Positions 22,260-34,479 of a DNA stretch of 64,000 bases are shown in pieces. Position numbers and translations under genes: made by a program. Positions within the stretch are counted from its first letter, which is position 1. Every line of letters begins with the position of its first letter. The stretch is from assembly GCA_014526335.1 (NCBI GenBank), contig JACTAT010000040.1:5615305-5679304 (forward strand), read 5' to 3'. Source of the stretch: Chrysaora quinquecirrha. Taxonomy: Eukaryota; Cnidaria; Scyphozoa; Semaeostomeae; Pelagiidae. The notes beneath the pieces are model-generated. The model had not been told where the DNA came from. It searched no databases and worked only from the letters and a program-made list of their open reading frames with translations.

Positions 22260-24440
22260 AAAATCTGGAATTTGCTCGTGACCCTATATCTACTACTGAA
22301 AAGGAAGCTCCTCTGACGCTAGATGAAATGGGGAACCCTTGAGAGACATCATGGAGAAACCATGGAAGAAGGATTCACATAATCCAACGCCTGTGGCTCC
22401 AAAAATCTGGTCTCAACTGCAACCCATCACACCATCACTCGCCAATGATACCATCAAGGCTACCTAAAAATCTGCTCCTGGACCTGATAACATTGCGCTG
22501 AAAGCAGTACGGTCGATTAACGCTGAAGATCTCGCATCCTGCTACAACCTTTGGCTTTATGCTTCCTACCAGCCAAAGAACCTCAGATCTGGCTCTACAA
22601 TATTCATTGAGAAAGAGGCTAACACTAAATATCCTTTAAAGCATCGCCCTCCCTCATCATACGAATACTGCATAAAATTATCGGAAAGAGGCTTGCTTAT
22701 CAAATACCATGGAAGATGAGAAAGAAAGGCTTTATGGATGGGGACGGAATTGCGGAAAACCTGATGCTGCTATGAACAGTTATTAAAACCACCAGCAAGA
22801 GCTACTACTTCTTAATGCAGTTTTCATTGATGTAAAGAAGGAATTCAACTCTGTGAGCCATGAGTCTGTTATTAAAGCAGCATAACGTCTTGGTGTCCCA
22901 ACGCCACTACATACATTAGAGAATTTTAGAATGACAGTAATAGTAACGAAACGTCAGGAAATTGGTCAACGTCTAGGGGTGTTTGCCAAGGCAATCCCTT
23001 AGTGGCTACCTCTTTAACATGGTAGTGGACTGGGCACTTGAAGAGCTAGACCAAAAGTTGGCGTCAATCTTAATGAAAGCAAAATCTCTTCCTTGGCCTA
23101 TGCAGACGACGTTGTCTTGTTTAGCTCAACCCCAAGAGGCCTCCAACAGCAGTTAACAGCCTTCTGCAATCATCTCAACAACAGCGGTCTTGACATTAGT
23201 GCTGGAGCTGGTGGTAAGTCAGCTAGCCTAAGGATAGTAATTCATGGGAAGAAAAAAAATACATTGTTAACCTTCATCCTTTTCTAAGGATTGACAATCA
23301 AGAAGTACCATCGTTTTCTGTGTCTAAATCCTACAAGTACCTGGGAATAAAGATTTGATCGCTCGGCACTAAGACAAATATCAAGACACTCCTAGACATT
23401 GGTCTACAAAACATAACAATCAAAGCCTAAAACCGCTAAAACTTTGGAACAGAGAGGACGTTACATCCAAAGCAAGCTTGAAGAATGAGCTGAGAGCAAG
23501 CCTGATAAAACCAATCCATGGCAGAGGACTTACAACACACAGGCAAGTTAACATTCATGGTTGGGTAACAAATGGCCCCTCTATAATGAAAGGGTCAATG
23601 TTCATTTCAGATTAGAGGGAATCTGCTGCCAACCCAATGCCGCCAAGCTAGAGGTAGGCCAGCACGATCTGTATCCTGTGATGCTTGCCTTAAACCTGAG
23701 TCTCTCGGTCACATTCTACAGCAGTGCTCGAGAATACACGCGACTCCCATCAAACGTCATGACAAGATTGTCAGTTACATCCTCAACAACCTAGATCATT
23801 CACGATTCGATACAATGAGAGAACCTCCGATCCCAAACCCTGCTAGACTATGAAAACAGGACCTGGTTATTTTGCATTGCGAGACAAAGATCAGTCATAT
23901 AATCAATATAACCATCTGTGGAGACAACACTGACGACATTGACAATGTTAGACAAAGAAAGATAACATATTACAACACCAGTGCCGTATCATCTTCATCT
24001 GTTCTGTTCGATGCAGTTGTCTTCAACTGGCGTGGAGCAATAGTGCCCCTAGGCAAAGGTTTACTAAAGTACACACTAAAGATTGGTTCCTATCACATTG
24101 AGCTGATGAGCATTATGACACTTGAATGGGGATTCATGCCTTGGTTAGCATTCAAAAGAGCACCTTTATCTTGGACACAAGTTTTTGAACATAAAGTAAA
24201 TTACACCATTAATCATGCAAAGACAGGTCACGTTGATTGCGAAGTTATGAAGTGGCATTTAAGTTATGCCTGAAAATACGGACTCAGTGCTACATTACCT
24301 GGGGAGAGCAACCCACTGAACCTGGTCGAAGACTAGTATCGAACTCATATATATTTATTTGTACAAAACCTGTCTGTAAAATGTTGTCATATTACACATG
24401 GTTATACGGAATAATATATTTATTGATACTACCAAAATAT
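22260..24440 (+). mobile_element. R2: R2-clade non-LTR retrotransposon, degenerate
   Basis: Ordered pieces across several frames match an R2-type protein. They are an APGPDNIALKAV RT motif (about 22474), IDVKKEFNSVSHESVIKAA (22828), LAYADDVVLF (23093, catalytic YADD), SKSYKYLGIKI (23325), a CCHC-like CDACLKPESLGHILQQC (23677) and a C-terminal restriction-like endonuclease region with CETKISHIINITICGDN and VFNWRGAIVPLGK (23872-24100). The 3' non-coding region runs to 24440 and is followed at once by 28S rRNA sequence starting CCAAATGCC, the conserved bases downstream of the R2 cleavage site. R2 elements reverse-transcribe onto this nicked 28S site. The N-terminal part and 5' junction are not identifiable. 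Many frameshifts make it dead. Confidence 0.8.
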
Positions 24441-24960
24441 CCAAATGCCATGTAATCTAAATAGTGATGCGCATTAATGGATTAAAGAGATTCCCACTGT
24501 CCCTATCTACTATCTAGCGAAACCAAAGTCAAGGGAATGGGCTTGGCAAAATCAGCAGGGAAAAAAGACCCTGTTGAGCTTGGCTGTAGTCTGATTCTGT
24601 GAAAAGACATGAGAGGTGTAGGATGAGTGGGAGCAGCAATTCAACAGTGAAATTCCACTACTCTTACTGTTTTCTTACTTATTCGGTTGAGCGGAAGTGG
24701 GCCTCACGGCTCACTTTCTGGCATCAAGGCCTCACATCGGCAGGTCGATCTGTGCCGAAGACACTATCAGGTCGGGAGTTTGGCTGGGGCGGCACATCTG
24801 TTAAATGATAACGCAGGTGTCCTAAGGTGAGCTCAATGAGAACGGAAATCTCATGTAGTACAAAAGGGTAAAAGCTCGCTTGATTTTGATTTTCAGTATG
24901 AAAACTGTGAAAGCATGGCCTATCGATCCTTCGAACTAATGTAGAACAACAAGAAAAGTA
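24441..24960 (+). pseudogene. 28S rRNA: 28S rRNA fragment downstream of the R2 site
   Basis: Conserved 28S words follow in order: CCAAATGCC, GATGCGCATTAATGGATTAA, GATTCCCACTGTCCCTATCT, CTACTATCTAGCGAAACCA, GACCCTGTTGAGCTTGGCTG, GGGAGTTTGGCTGGGGCGG, GATAACGCAGGTGTCCTAAG, AAAAGCTCGCTTGATTTTGA and GCCTATCGATCCTT. Substitutions are frequent and some variable parts are shortened, so it is a pseudogene. It stops around AACAAGAAAAGT, just before the point at which the other 28S fragment (4945) begins. Confidence 0.9.
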
Positions 24961-25241
24961 GAAGAGAACGAACGCGTTTTCAATGATTTGGAAATGTCAC
25001 TGTTTCAAGACAGACATCAGCAGCAGCCAGCAGCAGCAAAATCATTGGTTACAGTTGTTGAAGTGGTACTCTTCATAAGCAATCCTATAGCTGTATTCTA
25101 ATCTACAAATCTGGCGATATGTTGTGAGATATTTATTTGAAAGAGTGGATGATGTAAAAGGGCCTCGGGTATCATGTTCATGTTTAATCAATAGAATACA
25201 GATGTTATATTGCACATGTAGAGTATACTGTCAACATTGTA

Positions 25242-26055
25242 TTATGGCAAATTCAACGAAGATAGTCTTAGTTGGCATGGAGGCACATATTCATTGCTCT
25301 TTTTCTGCCGGTTGCTCTTCTGCAACCTGTTGGTTATTTTACTGTCCTTGTGTGTTTTGCGCTTGTGTGAGCGCTTAGCCTTCTTTGGGCGTTTGATCTG
25401 GTCCTCGGAGGAAGATTCCTCTGACAGTTGTGCAAGAACAGCAGCCGTTTTGCCATCGGAAGCTGAAGGGCGCTTTCTTCCCCGTGACTGGTGAGTATCC
25501 ATTAGAATCTTCCTGACTGCTCGAAGACTGCGTGATTTTTGAAATCGGCATCTGACCCATCAGCCATGTGAATCTTGGAGGCATAATCCTCTGTGTTGCG
25601 TAGGAGGGCACGCATGGTGAGGAATTGAATGCTCGTAGTAAACAGTGCCCCACCAAGGCCTTCTCCATGAAATCTGATGTAGTGTTGTTAGTCAGGACTT
25701 CTTTCATAATCTTGTTCACTGCTTTCTTCGTTGGCGCATCGGCGTTCTCTTTGGACATTAGCTGGGAAAGCTCTGTGAGCTTTTGCAGATGCGGCTCTAT
25801 GTCACAGATGATCTCATGCTTCATTAGAGCGTTGTCCTGTATCAGGGGTTTGTTGTCTGCAATGGTTGCTGCGAATTCAGAGGCGGCACAGATGGCCTGC
25901 ACAGCCACTCGCAACTGCCAGGGTTGATACGAGTCAAGATTGTCTGGTCTGAAGGAGCGGCCTAAGCTTTTCAATCCGGTCGGAGAAAGTTTTTGGGAAA
26001 TGTGAGAAGAAACTCACGCCTCCGGTCCTTTTTTCACCTGGAATTGTTTGGACAT
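25242..26055 (-). pseudogene. Helitron-like element accessory ORF2 (most complete copy)
   Basis: From ATG 26055 (just after a CTTCTCTCGTAG acceptor-like site) the gene encodes the TGGVSFFSHFPKTF motif, then a helical segment with VAVQAICAASEFAATIADN, APTKKAVNKIMKEVLTN and ALVGHCLLRAFN. It ends in a basic tail (about 25242-25400) with RPKKAKRSHKRKTHKDSK, which looks like nuclear-localisation signals, after a Ser/Glu-rich stretch. Frame changes near 25960 and 25480 break it. Homologues lie at 3.94-4.37 kb and 36.7-37.6 kb, each near Rep or helicase remnants. I recognise no domain. The conserved order and NLS-like tail suggest a nuclear accessory protein of the transposon. Confidence 0.6.
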
Positions 26056-26489
26056 CTACGAGAGAAGCAAAAAAATAAGTATGGTCATGCTTGCAACAAG
26101 TAATTAGTGGTGGTAAATGTGATACGGAATGATGATGAACTGTGTAGAGTAAGAGCGACATGGTTTTGGAAATCCTCCATATGCAGCACAAAGATCAATG
26201 GCACATTGAAGAACCATGTAGCAATAAAGTGACAGCCATATATGGCGATGTGAAGTTGTGGCGAAGATGTTATTTTATATGTCATACTGCACTGTTATCC
26301 CTATAGAATTGCATACTGTATGTTGTATTGGTGATTGGCCTTGCTATCTTTATCAATAGAACATGAACATGTTGCTGTATAGCAGGTTCAGAAGGAATGA
26401 AAGAGTTGCAATACTATCCCAGGAAAGGATGAAAGTGGCTGATTGTCATGGGTGTGAGGAAGAAGATGTCTGACATTTTACGGACACGG
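26056..26489. other. Spacer between helicase and ORF2 of the Helitron-like element
   Basis: Non-coding sequence between the helicase end and the ORF2 exon. It ends with a splice-acceptor-like tract at ORF2, so it may be an intron. No other feature seen. Confidence 0.35.
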
Positions 26490-29373
26490 AGCAACATATG
26501 TTGTACCCTGTGGAGCTGTGTTAGTGTCAAGCCACAGTATTACTTTATCCAAGGTTTGTCCCTGTACCTTTGCTATTGTAGACGAGTATGCCGGTCGGAA
26601 AGGGTAATGGGTAACATTGCCTTCCTCTGTTTCTTCAGTGACAGGGTAAACATTGATGAAATGACCGGAAGGGTGTTGAACAATTAATGTTCTGCCTTGA
26701 GCAGAGTGAGCTGTAACTATTTGCCCATTTACAAATCCTAAACTCTTGTGCCTATTTTGCAGTAGCATCAGTGGCATGCCATTGAATACAGGTGTAAGTT
26801 TGGTATCATTGTAGCATCTCAGATATGATAATATGGGTAAATTGGATTGACTATCAGTAATGGATTTGTTGACAAATGCAGTTGCTGCATTAGTTGCAGT
26901 GAGGAACAAAGCGGAAGGGTGTTCATTGTAAGCTTGAATGATCACTGCAGTTGATACCTCATGAGTCAAGATGACTTTGTGCCGCTGAAATTCGTCTAAT
27001 CTGTGGGGAGAGGGCTTGGAGTGTCGAATTTCAGATAGGAATAGCATGAGTTCCGAATCAGGTAGAACTGGTGAAATGCTGAAGGAAACTGGGGATGCTT
27101 CATGATGCCATCAACATTACGCGTTCTGCCGTCGACTGTGCCAATTGGCTGCTGCTGACTTAAGTCGCCAGAGAACACGAGAATAGGTGTCACTGGTAAC
27201 ATATTGACAGTCTTGACTATGTAGTTGAACATATCAATGGAGATCTGAGAGACCTCGTCTATAAAGATGACATTTGCATTTGGAAGACTCCAGTTGATAG
27301 TGTGCTGGTCAGTTGGTGCTGTCGGTATATGGAAAAGTGAGTGTATGGTGTCACAAATGACATTGTCAGCGAACTCTGCTTTGTAGATACAGGCAAGACA
27401 CCCTGTTGGTGTTGCAACTACTGCACTGAGCTCGGCATCTAGAATGAAATTAATGCAACGTCGGAGAAGGAATGTCTTGCCACAGCCAGGGTGACCACAA
27501 ATGAGGATGTACTTCCACCAATCAACAGTTGGTGCTGCTTTTCGATGTCCATATTCATCTGTCCGAGTGTGAATGGCGATCTTGAAAGCTTCATAACATG
27601 CCAATTGAGATGTGTAACGGACACGGGTAGCATTGGTCCATGAAAGTTTAATGTTGGACAATAGCATCCACATCTCAGGTTCACAAATGGAGATGTTACC
27701 AAGGTATTTCAGTGCAGCTACTGCTGCATTCAAATTCTTACTGAACATTGCATCTCTGTGGAATGCTTCTTTCCACTTCGAGATGTAGGATGCTACATAC
27801 TTTAAAAGCATGCCATGCCCGTCTGTTGTTTGGATGTCCATGCTGCAATTCAACACTGGCAAAATTGTGGCAAGGTATGCACGAAGGTTTGCAGCAACAG
27901 CATCCAGTGGATGATACAAGTGCAATGTTGTGGCATCACCATTGTTTTCTATGTATGTGGGGCAATCTTGAAGATTTAGAGAAGGAGAAGGAGTATCAGA
28001 TGTTTGAAATTTCTGTACAAGCGTCATTAGTGCGGGATTGTCATTCGGGAAATCAGCACGGATTTCATGATAGGGAATGACAGCTACATTGCGTAGCCAA
28101 AGTAGAAGATGGAGATGAACAGTGCCACGTTGCTGAAATTCGAATCGATAGAAATAGAAGGTGACATTGTCGTCATTCTTGCAATGACTTGAGTTGAGGA
28201 AATTGTCTGTCCATCTACCGCAGTTTGTGCCACATAGATAGCCACGTACTATCTGCTCTAATGTGTGAGCAAAATGCAGAGTTTCATAGCAAGCAAGCTC
28301 TCGTTGAAGATGCATGGTGTCAGCTTTGATATGTTCAAGCCAAGCTGGAAGTGTAAAGACCATTCTGATGGGGAGATGGTCACAAACATTGATGGCAGGC
28401 CGAACTGACGAACAGCATCAACAAGATTTCTATGCTCCCACTGCCAAAGGCAGGGAGAATGCTTTGTTCGACAAAGCAACATAAGGGCTCAATTTGTAAC
28501 GTTTCGCACTGTTAATAGCTCCAGTTATTGTCTTTGCTGTCCACCGGTCGAAGATGAATTGTAGTAGCTCGAAATTCAAGCTGTAATCTATAATTGGACC
28601 CAGACATTTGTAAAGGAATGAAATTTTAGAACTCCAACGGTTACTGTCTCCTTCCGTTGAAGTCTCACCCCAGTCAAGAAACAGGTATAACATAGGCCAC
28701 AATGCACATTCTATGCCAGGCCATTGGAAAATGTCTAACAATTGCAGCTCCTCACCAAGCTCCCTGTGGCTATTGCGCTTATGGACGTACTCGCATAGCT
28801 ACAGCTATCTAATTTCATCAGATAGTTGTATGCCTTTTGACATCTACAGCGTGCAGTTTCATCAAGCAATGCATCAATTTTCTCTTGCACAGACATTTCA
28901 CTGCAAGTTAGAGTTACAATCTTGTCCCATACCCGATAGCCATATTTCTGCACCTTGTATTCTCCACAGTGCATGTCAAATGGTCTTAAGGTGAAGATGT
29001 CTGAATCCTGGAGAACAACAAGTTGTATGGGGATTTCTTCAGGCTGTGGGATTAAGTATTTATTAGATGCACAAGGACATTGCAGTCGTCTGCCAGCTTG
29101 GATTCTGTTCTTGAAGCTAGGAACTAGTTTCTCAGGAGAAATGCAGTAGCAGTTAGTGCAATATCTCCAAGACAAGTATTTCACCCAGAAGTGTAAATTG
29201 TCAGTGACATTTGGAACAGGACTGTGATCAGGTTGACTGCTGGACATCACCTCATCAAGGGCTGGACCAGCAGAGCGACGTCTATTTAATATGTTGTCTG
29301 ACGGCTGCAAGTAAACAGGAAATCTGCCCTCCCAATATGACTCTGCCATGTTAACAGATAGTGACCGTGCCAT
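26490..29373 (-). pseudogene. Compact Helitron-like Rep/Pif1 helicase gene
   Basis: Read on the minus strand, the N-terminal 212-codon frame (28735-29373) has Cys pairs (YCTNCYC...QCPC) and a RCRCQKAYNYLMKLD segment. Further frames give FDRWTAKTITGAINSA (28430-28741) and the Rep motif FVTISPSEW (28258-28482). The intact 455-codon frame (26996-28363) holds FEFQQRGTVHLHLLLWL (HUH, residues 83-85), a two-tyrosine motif LLKYVASYISK (Y189, Y193), Walker A GHPGCGKT (290-297), Walker B VIFIDE and motif III GDLSQQQP. A frameshift near 27020 leads to the helicase end, PAYSSTIAKVQGQTL and GTTYVA. This is the rolling-circle transposase layout of Helitrons (HUH-Y2 nicking/joining plus SF1 helicase). The Rep-to-helicase gap is only ~100 residues, and the whole is far shorter than the usual ~1400-1500 aa. 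At least three frame changes or introns interrupt the N-terminal half. Confidence 0.75.
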
Positions 29374-30855
<1,482 letters not shown>

Positions 30856-30867
30856 AAATATGAAAGT

Positions 30868-31487
30868 TGGAACAGAGCCCATTTGGAGAAAAGGAGAGGA
30901 AAACCGACAGAAGCTGCTGGATATTGCAAAAGGACGGAAATTACGTTGAAGAGGGACAATTACAGACATCTGGACAAAGAACTGACTTGGCTGAGATAAC
31001 CAATCAAATTCTCAACGGTAAAGAAGAAGAGAAGCTCGTTAATGAACACGAAGGCTATGTTCAATACAGAAATCACTGTCGCCAAGCAGCAAATGCAGTA
31101 AAAGAAGAAAGAACAAAGAAAAGATTAAAGGCCGAACTGGAAAATGCTGAATTACGCCCTTGGCAGAGATGGATGAATAGAGCAGTGGATCAAGAGCCCC
31201 ATAAACGCCGCGTATACTGGATTTGGGATACCACTGGCAACAAGGGCAAATCTTGGCTTGCAACATACTGGGCAATCATGAAGGAGGCCTTCGTCACTAC
31301 AAATGGCAAAAGTAACGACATCAAATATGGCTACCAGGGCCAGCCAATAGTAGTGTTCGATTTCAGCCGCTCTAAAGAGGAACAAGTCAACTATAATATC
31401 ATAGAAGAACTAAAAAACGGTAGATTCTTCAACAGTAAATATGAAAGTTCAATGCGTATTTATAACATTCCTCATGTAATTTGTTTT
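30868..31487 (+). pseudogene. rep: CRESS Rep fragment, copy 2
   Basis: Begins at the segment just before the catalytic-tyrosine motif (YCKKDG in the intact copy; here the A run is one base short, which shifts the frame). It continues through Walker A and B in an open frame and reaches SSMRIYNIPHVICF (motif C region), where it is cut off by a foreign ~98-base spacer. The HUH motif is absent. Confidence 0.75.
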
Positions 31488-31585
31488 CGCTCGCCTTAGG
31501 AATCGCCCCTCTGATGGTCACGCCCCTGTGGCATAGGGTTTCTGTGACTCGCTCGCCTTAGGAACTCGGCCGTGCGACAAAGGGT
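31488..31585. other. GC-richer spacer in Rep array (copy A)
   Basis: About 98 bases of non-Rep sequence containing the word CGCTCGCCTTAGGAA twice. Present again at 32896-32991 with single-base length differences. Its origin is not recognised. It could be viral intergenic DNA or host filler captured at a junction. Confidence 0.6.
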
Positions 31586-32275
31586 TCAACTATATAGTAA
31601 TTGGACGCGAAGTAGGAGATAATGGAACTCCTCATCTACAGGGTTTTGTGCAGATGAAAGCCAGAAAAGAGGGAATCAAGTACAAAACCTCTTGGGCCTA
31701 AACAGAGCCCATTTGGAGAAAAGGAGAGGAAAACCGACAGAAGCTGCTGGATATTGCAAAAGGACGGAAATTACGTTGAAGAGGGACAATTACAGACATC
31801 TGGACAAAGAACTGACTTGGCTGAGATAACCAATCAAATTCTCAACGGTAAAGAAGAAGAGAAGCTCGTTAATGAACACGAAGGCTATGTTCAATACAGA
31901 AATCACTGTCGCCAAGCAGCAAATGCAATAAAGAAGAAAGAACAAAGAAAAGATTAAAGGCCGAACTGGAAAATGCTGAATTACGCCCTTGGCAGAGATG
32001 GATGAATAGAGCAGTGGATCAAGAGCCCCATAAACGCCGCGTATACTGGATTTGGGATACCACTGGCAACAAGGGCAAATCTTGGCTTGCAACATACTGG
32101 GCAATCATGAAGGAGGCCTTCGTCACTACAAATGGCAAAAGTAACGACATCAAATATGGCTACCAGGGCCAGCCAATAGTAGTGTTCGATTTCAGCTGCT
32201 CTCAAGAGGAACAAGTCAACTATAATATCATAGAAGAACTAAAAACGGTAGATTCTTCAACAGTAAATATGAAAG
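31586..32275 (+). pseudogene. rep: CRESS Rep fragment, copy 3
   Basis: Resumes inside the endonuclease domain with YIVIGREVGDNGTPHLQGF (HUH-type motif II, PHLQG). A stop interrupts KTSWA, and a one-base loss near 31932 (GCAATAAAGAAG) breaks the frame before the helicase domain. Walker A and B follow, ending at the A-run frameshift. Motif I is absent. Confidence 0.75.
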
Positions 32276-32279
32276 TTGG

Positions 32280-32895
32280 AACAGAGCCCATTTGGAGAAA
32301 AGGAGAGGAAAACCGACAGAAGCTGCTGGATATTGCAAAAGGACGGAAATTACGTTGAAGAGGGACAATTACAGACATCTGGACAAAGAACTGACTTGGC
32401 TGAGATAACCAATCAAATTCTCAACGGTAAAGAAGAAGAGAAGCTCGTTAATGAACACGAAGGCTATGTTCAATACAGAAATCACTGTCGCCAAGCAGCA
32501 AATGCAATAAAAGAAGAAAGAACAAAGAAAAGATTAAAGGCCGAACTGGAAAATGCTGAATTACGCCCTTGGCAGAGATGGATGAATAGAGCAGTGGATC
32601 AAGAGCCCCATAAACGCCGCGTATACTGGATTTGGGATACCACTGGCAACAAGGGCAAATCTTGGCTTGCAACATACTGGGCAATCATGAAGGAGGCCTT
32701 CGTCACTACAAATGGCAAAAGTAACGACATCAAATATGGCTACCAGGGCCAGCCAATAGTAGTGTTCAATTTCAGCCGCTCTAAAGAGGAACAAGTCAAC
32801 TATAATATCATAGAAGAACTAAAAACGGTAGATTCTTCAACAGTAAATATGAAAGTTCAATGCGTATTTATAACATTCCTCATGTAATTTGTTTT
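32280..32895 (+). pseudogene. rep: CRESS Rep fragment, copy 4
   Basis: Same extent as copy 2, from the pre-tyrosine segment through Walker A and B. It ends at the second spacer. Walker B reads VVFNFSR rather than VVFDFSR, a loss of the acidic residue, and the A-run indel shifts the frame before the end. Confidence 0.75.
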
Positions 32896-32991
32896 CGCTC
32901 GCCTTAGGAATCGCCCTCTGATGGTCACGCCCTGTGGCATAGGGTTTCTGTGACTCGCTCGCCTTAGGAACTCGGCCGTGCGACAAAGGGT

Positions 32992-33829
32992 TCAACTATA
33001 TAGTAATTGGACGCGAAGTAGGAGATAATGGAACTCCTCATCTACAGGGTTTTGTGCAGATGAAAGCCAGCAAAAGAGGGAATCAAGTACAAAACCTCTT
33101 GGGCCTAAACAGAGCCCATTTGGAGAAAAGGAGAGGAAAACCGACAGAAGCTGCTGGATATTGCAAAAAGGACGGAAATTACGTTGAAGAGGGACAATTA
33201 CAGACATCTGGACAAAGAACTGACTTGGCTGAGATAACCAATCAAATTCTCAACGGTAAAGAAGAAGAGAAGCTCGTTAATGAACACGAAGGCTATGTTC
33301 AATACAGAAATCACTGTCGCCAAGCAGCAAATGCAATAAAAGAAGAAAGAACAAAGAAAAGATTAAAGGCCGAACTGGAAAATGCTGAATTACGCCCTTG
33401 GCAGAGATGGATGAATAGAGCAGTGGATCAAGAGCCCCATAAACGCCGCGTATACTGGATTTGGGATACCACTGGCAACAAGGGCAAATCTTGGCTTGCA
33501 ACATACTGGGCAATCATGAAGGAGGCCTTCGTCACTACAAATGGCAAAAGTAACGACATCAAATATGGCTACCAGGGCCAGCCAATAGTAGTGTTCCATT
33601 TCAGCCGCTCTCAAGAGGAACAAGTCAACTATAATATCATAGAAGAACTAAAAACGGTAGATTCTTCAACAGTAAATATGAAAGTTCAATGCGTATTTAT
33701 AACATTCCTCATGTAATTTGTTTTGCTAATTTCGCACCAGATCAGACCAAATTGTCACGTGACCGCTGGTGTATTAAAGATTTAGACAATGATGTATTCA
33801 GGGCATTTATTAACGAAAGATATGCATAA
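32992..33829 (+). pseudogene. rep: CRESS Rep fragment, copy 5 (longest, to C-terminus)
   Basis: Runs from the HUH motif to the natural C-terminal end. The catalytic-tyrosine motif GYCKKDG is intact in frame with the P-loop (220-codon frame 33054-33716). After the A-run frameshift the last part has FAPDQTKLSRDRWCIKDLD, with D/Q instead of D/E seen in copy 6, and stops at 33829. Rolling-circle motif I is missing, so no functional initiator is encoded. Confidence 0.8.
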
Positions 33830-33879
33830 AACAACAACCACTCTCTTCCTATGTAACCTCTGCATGAAAACGAGATTTG

Positions 33880-34475
33880 TACCGAGGTTGTACCGAGGTC
33901 TCAGCATTTTCCAGTTCGGCCTTTAATCTTTTCTTTGTTCTTTCTTCTTTTATTGCATTTGCTGTTTGTCGACAGTGATTTCTGTATTGAACATAGCCTT
34001 CGTGTTCATTAACGAGCTTCTCTTCTTCTTTACCGTTGAGAATTTGATTGGTTATCTCAGCCAAGTCAGTTCTTTGTCCAGATGTCTGTAATTGTCCCTC
34101 TTCAACGTAATTTCCGTCCTTTTGCAATATCCAGCAGCTTCTGTCGGTTTTCCTCTCCTTTTCTCCAAATGGGCTCTGTTTAGGCCCAAGAGGTTTTGTA
34201 CTTGATTCCCTCTTTTCTGGCTTTCATCTGCACAAAACCCTGTAGATGAGGAGTTCCATTATCTCCTACTTCGCGTCCAATTACTATATAGTTGACCAGA
34301 GGCCTTGCACGTTGAATTATTGCCTCTAGTTGGCCAATTTGATTGGTTATCTCAGCCAAGTCAGTTCTTTGTCCAGATGTCTGTAATTGTCCCTCTTCAA
34401 CGTAATTTCCGTCCTTTTGCAATATCCAGCAGCTTCTGTCGGTTTTCCTCTCCTTTTCTCCAAATGGGCTCTGTC
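33880..34475 (-). pseudogene. rep: Inverted CRESS Rep fragment 1 (N-terminal half)
   Basis: Reverse-strand copy of the endonuclease/linker half, including the HUH motif GTPHLQGF and QLEAIIQRARPLVNY upstream of it, which is absent from plus-strand copies. A short internal rejoining repeats the pre-tyrosine segment at 34330-34475, so this piece is itself rearranged. Its end abuts plus copy 6 in a tight palindromic junction at about 34476-34480. Confidence 0.7.
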
Positions 34476-34479
34476 CAGG

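Noticed and set aside
22920..23100. Functional R2 reverse transcriptase
   Set aside because: YADD is present, but the frame is broken before and after it and the N-terminus is missing.
25124..25494. Plus-strand Cys-rich frames
   Set aside because: They are antisense to the ORF2 basic tail, whose homologues elsewhere support the minus strand.
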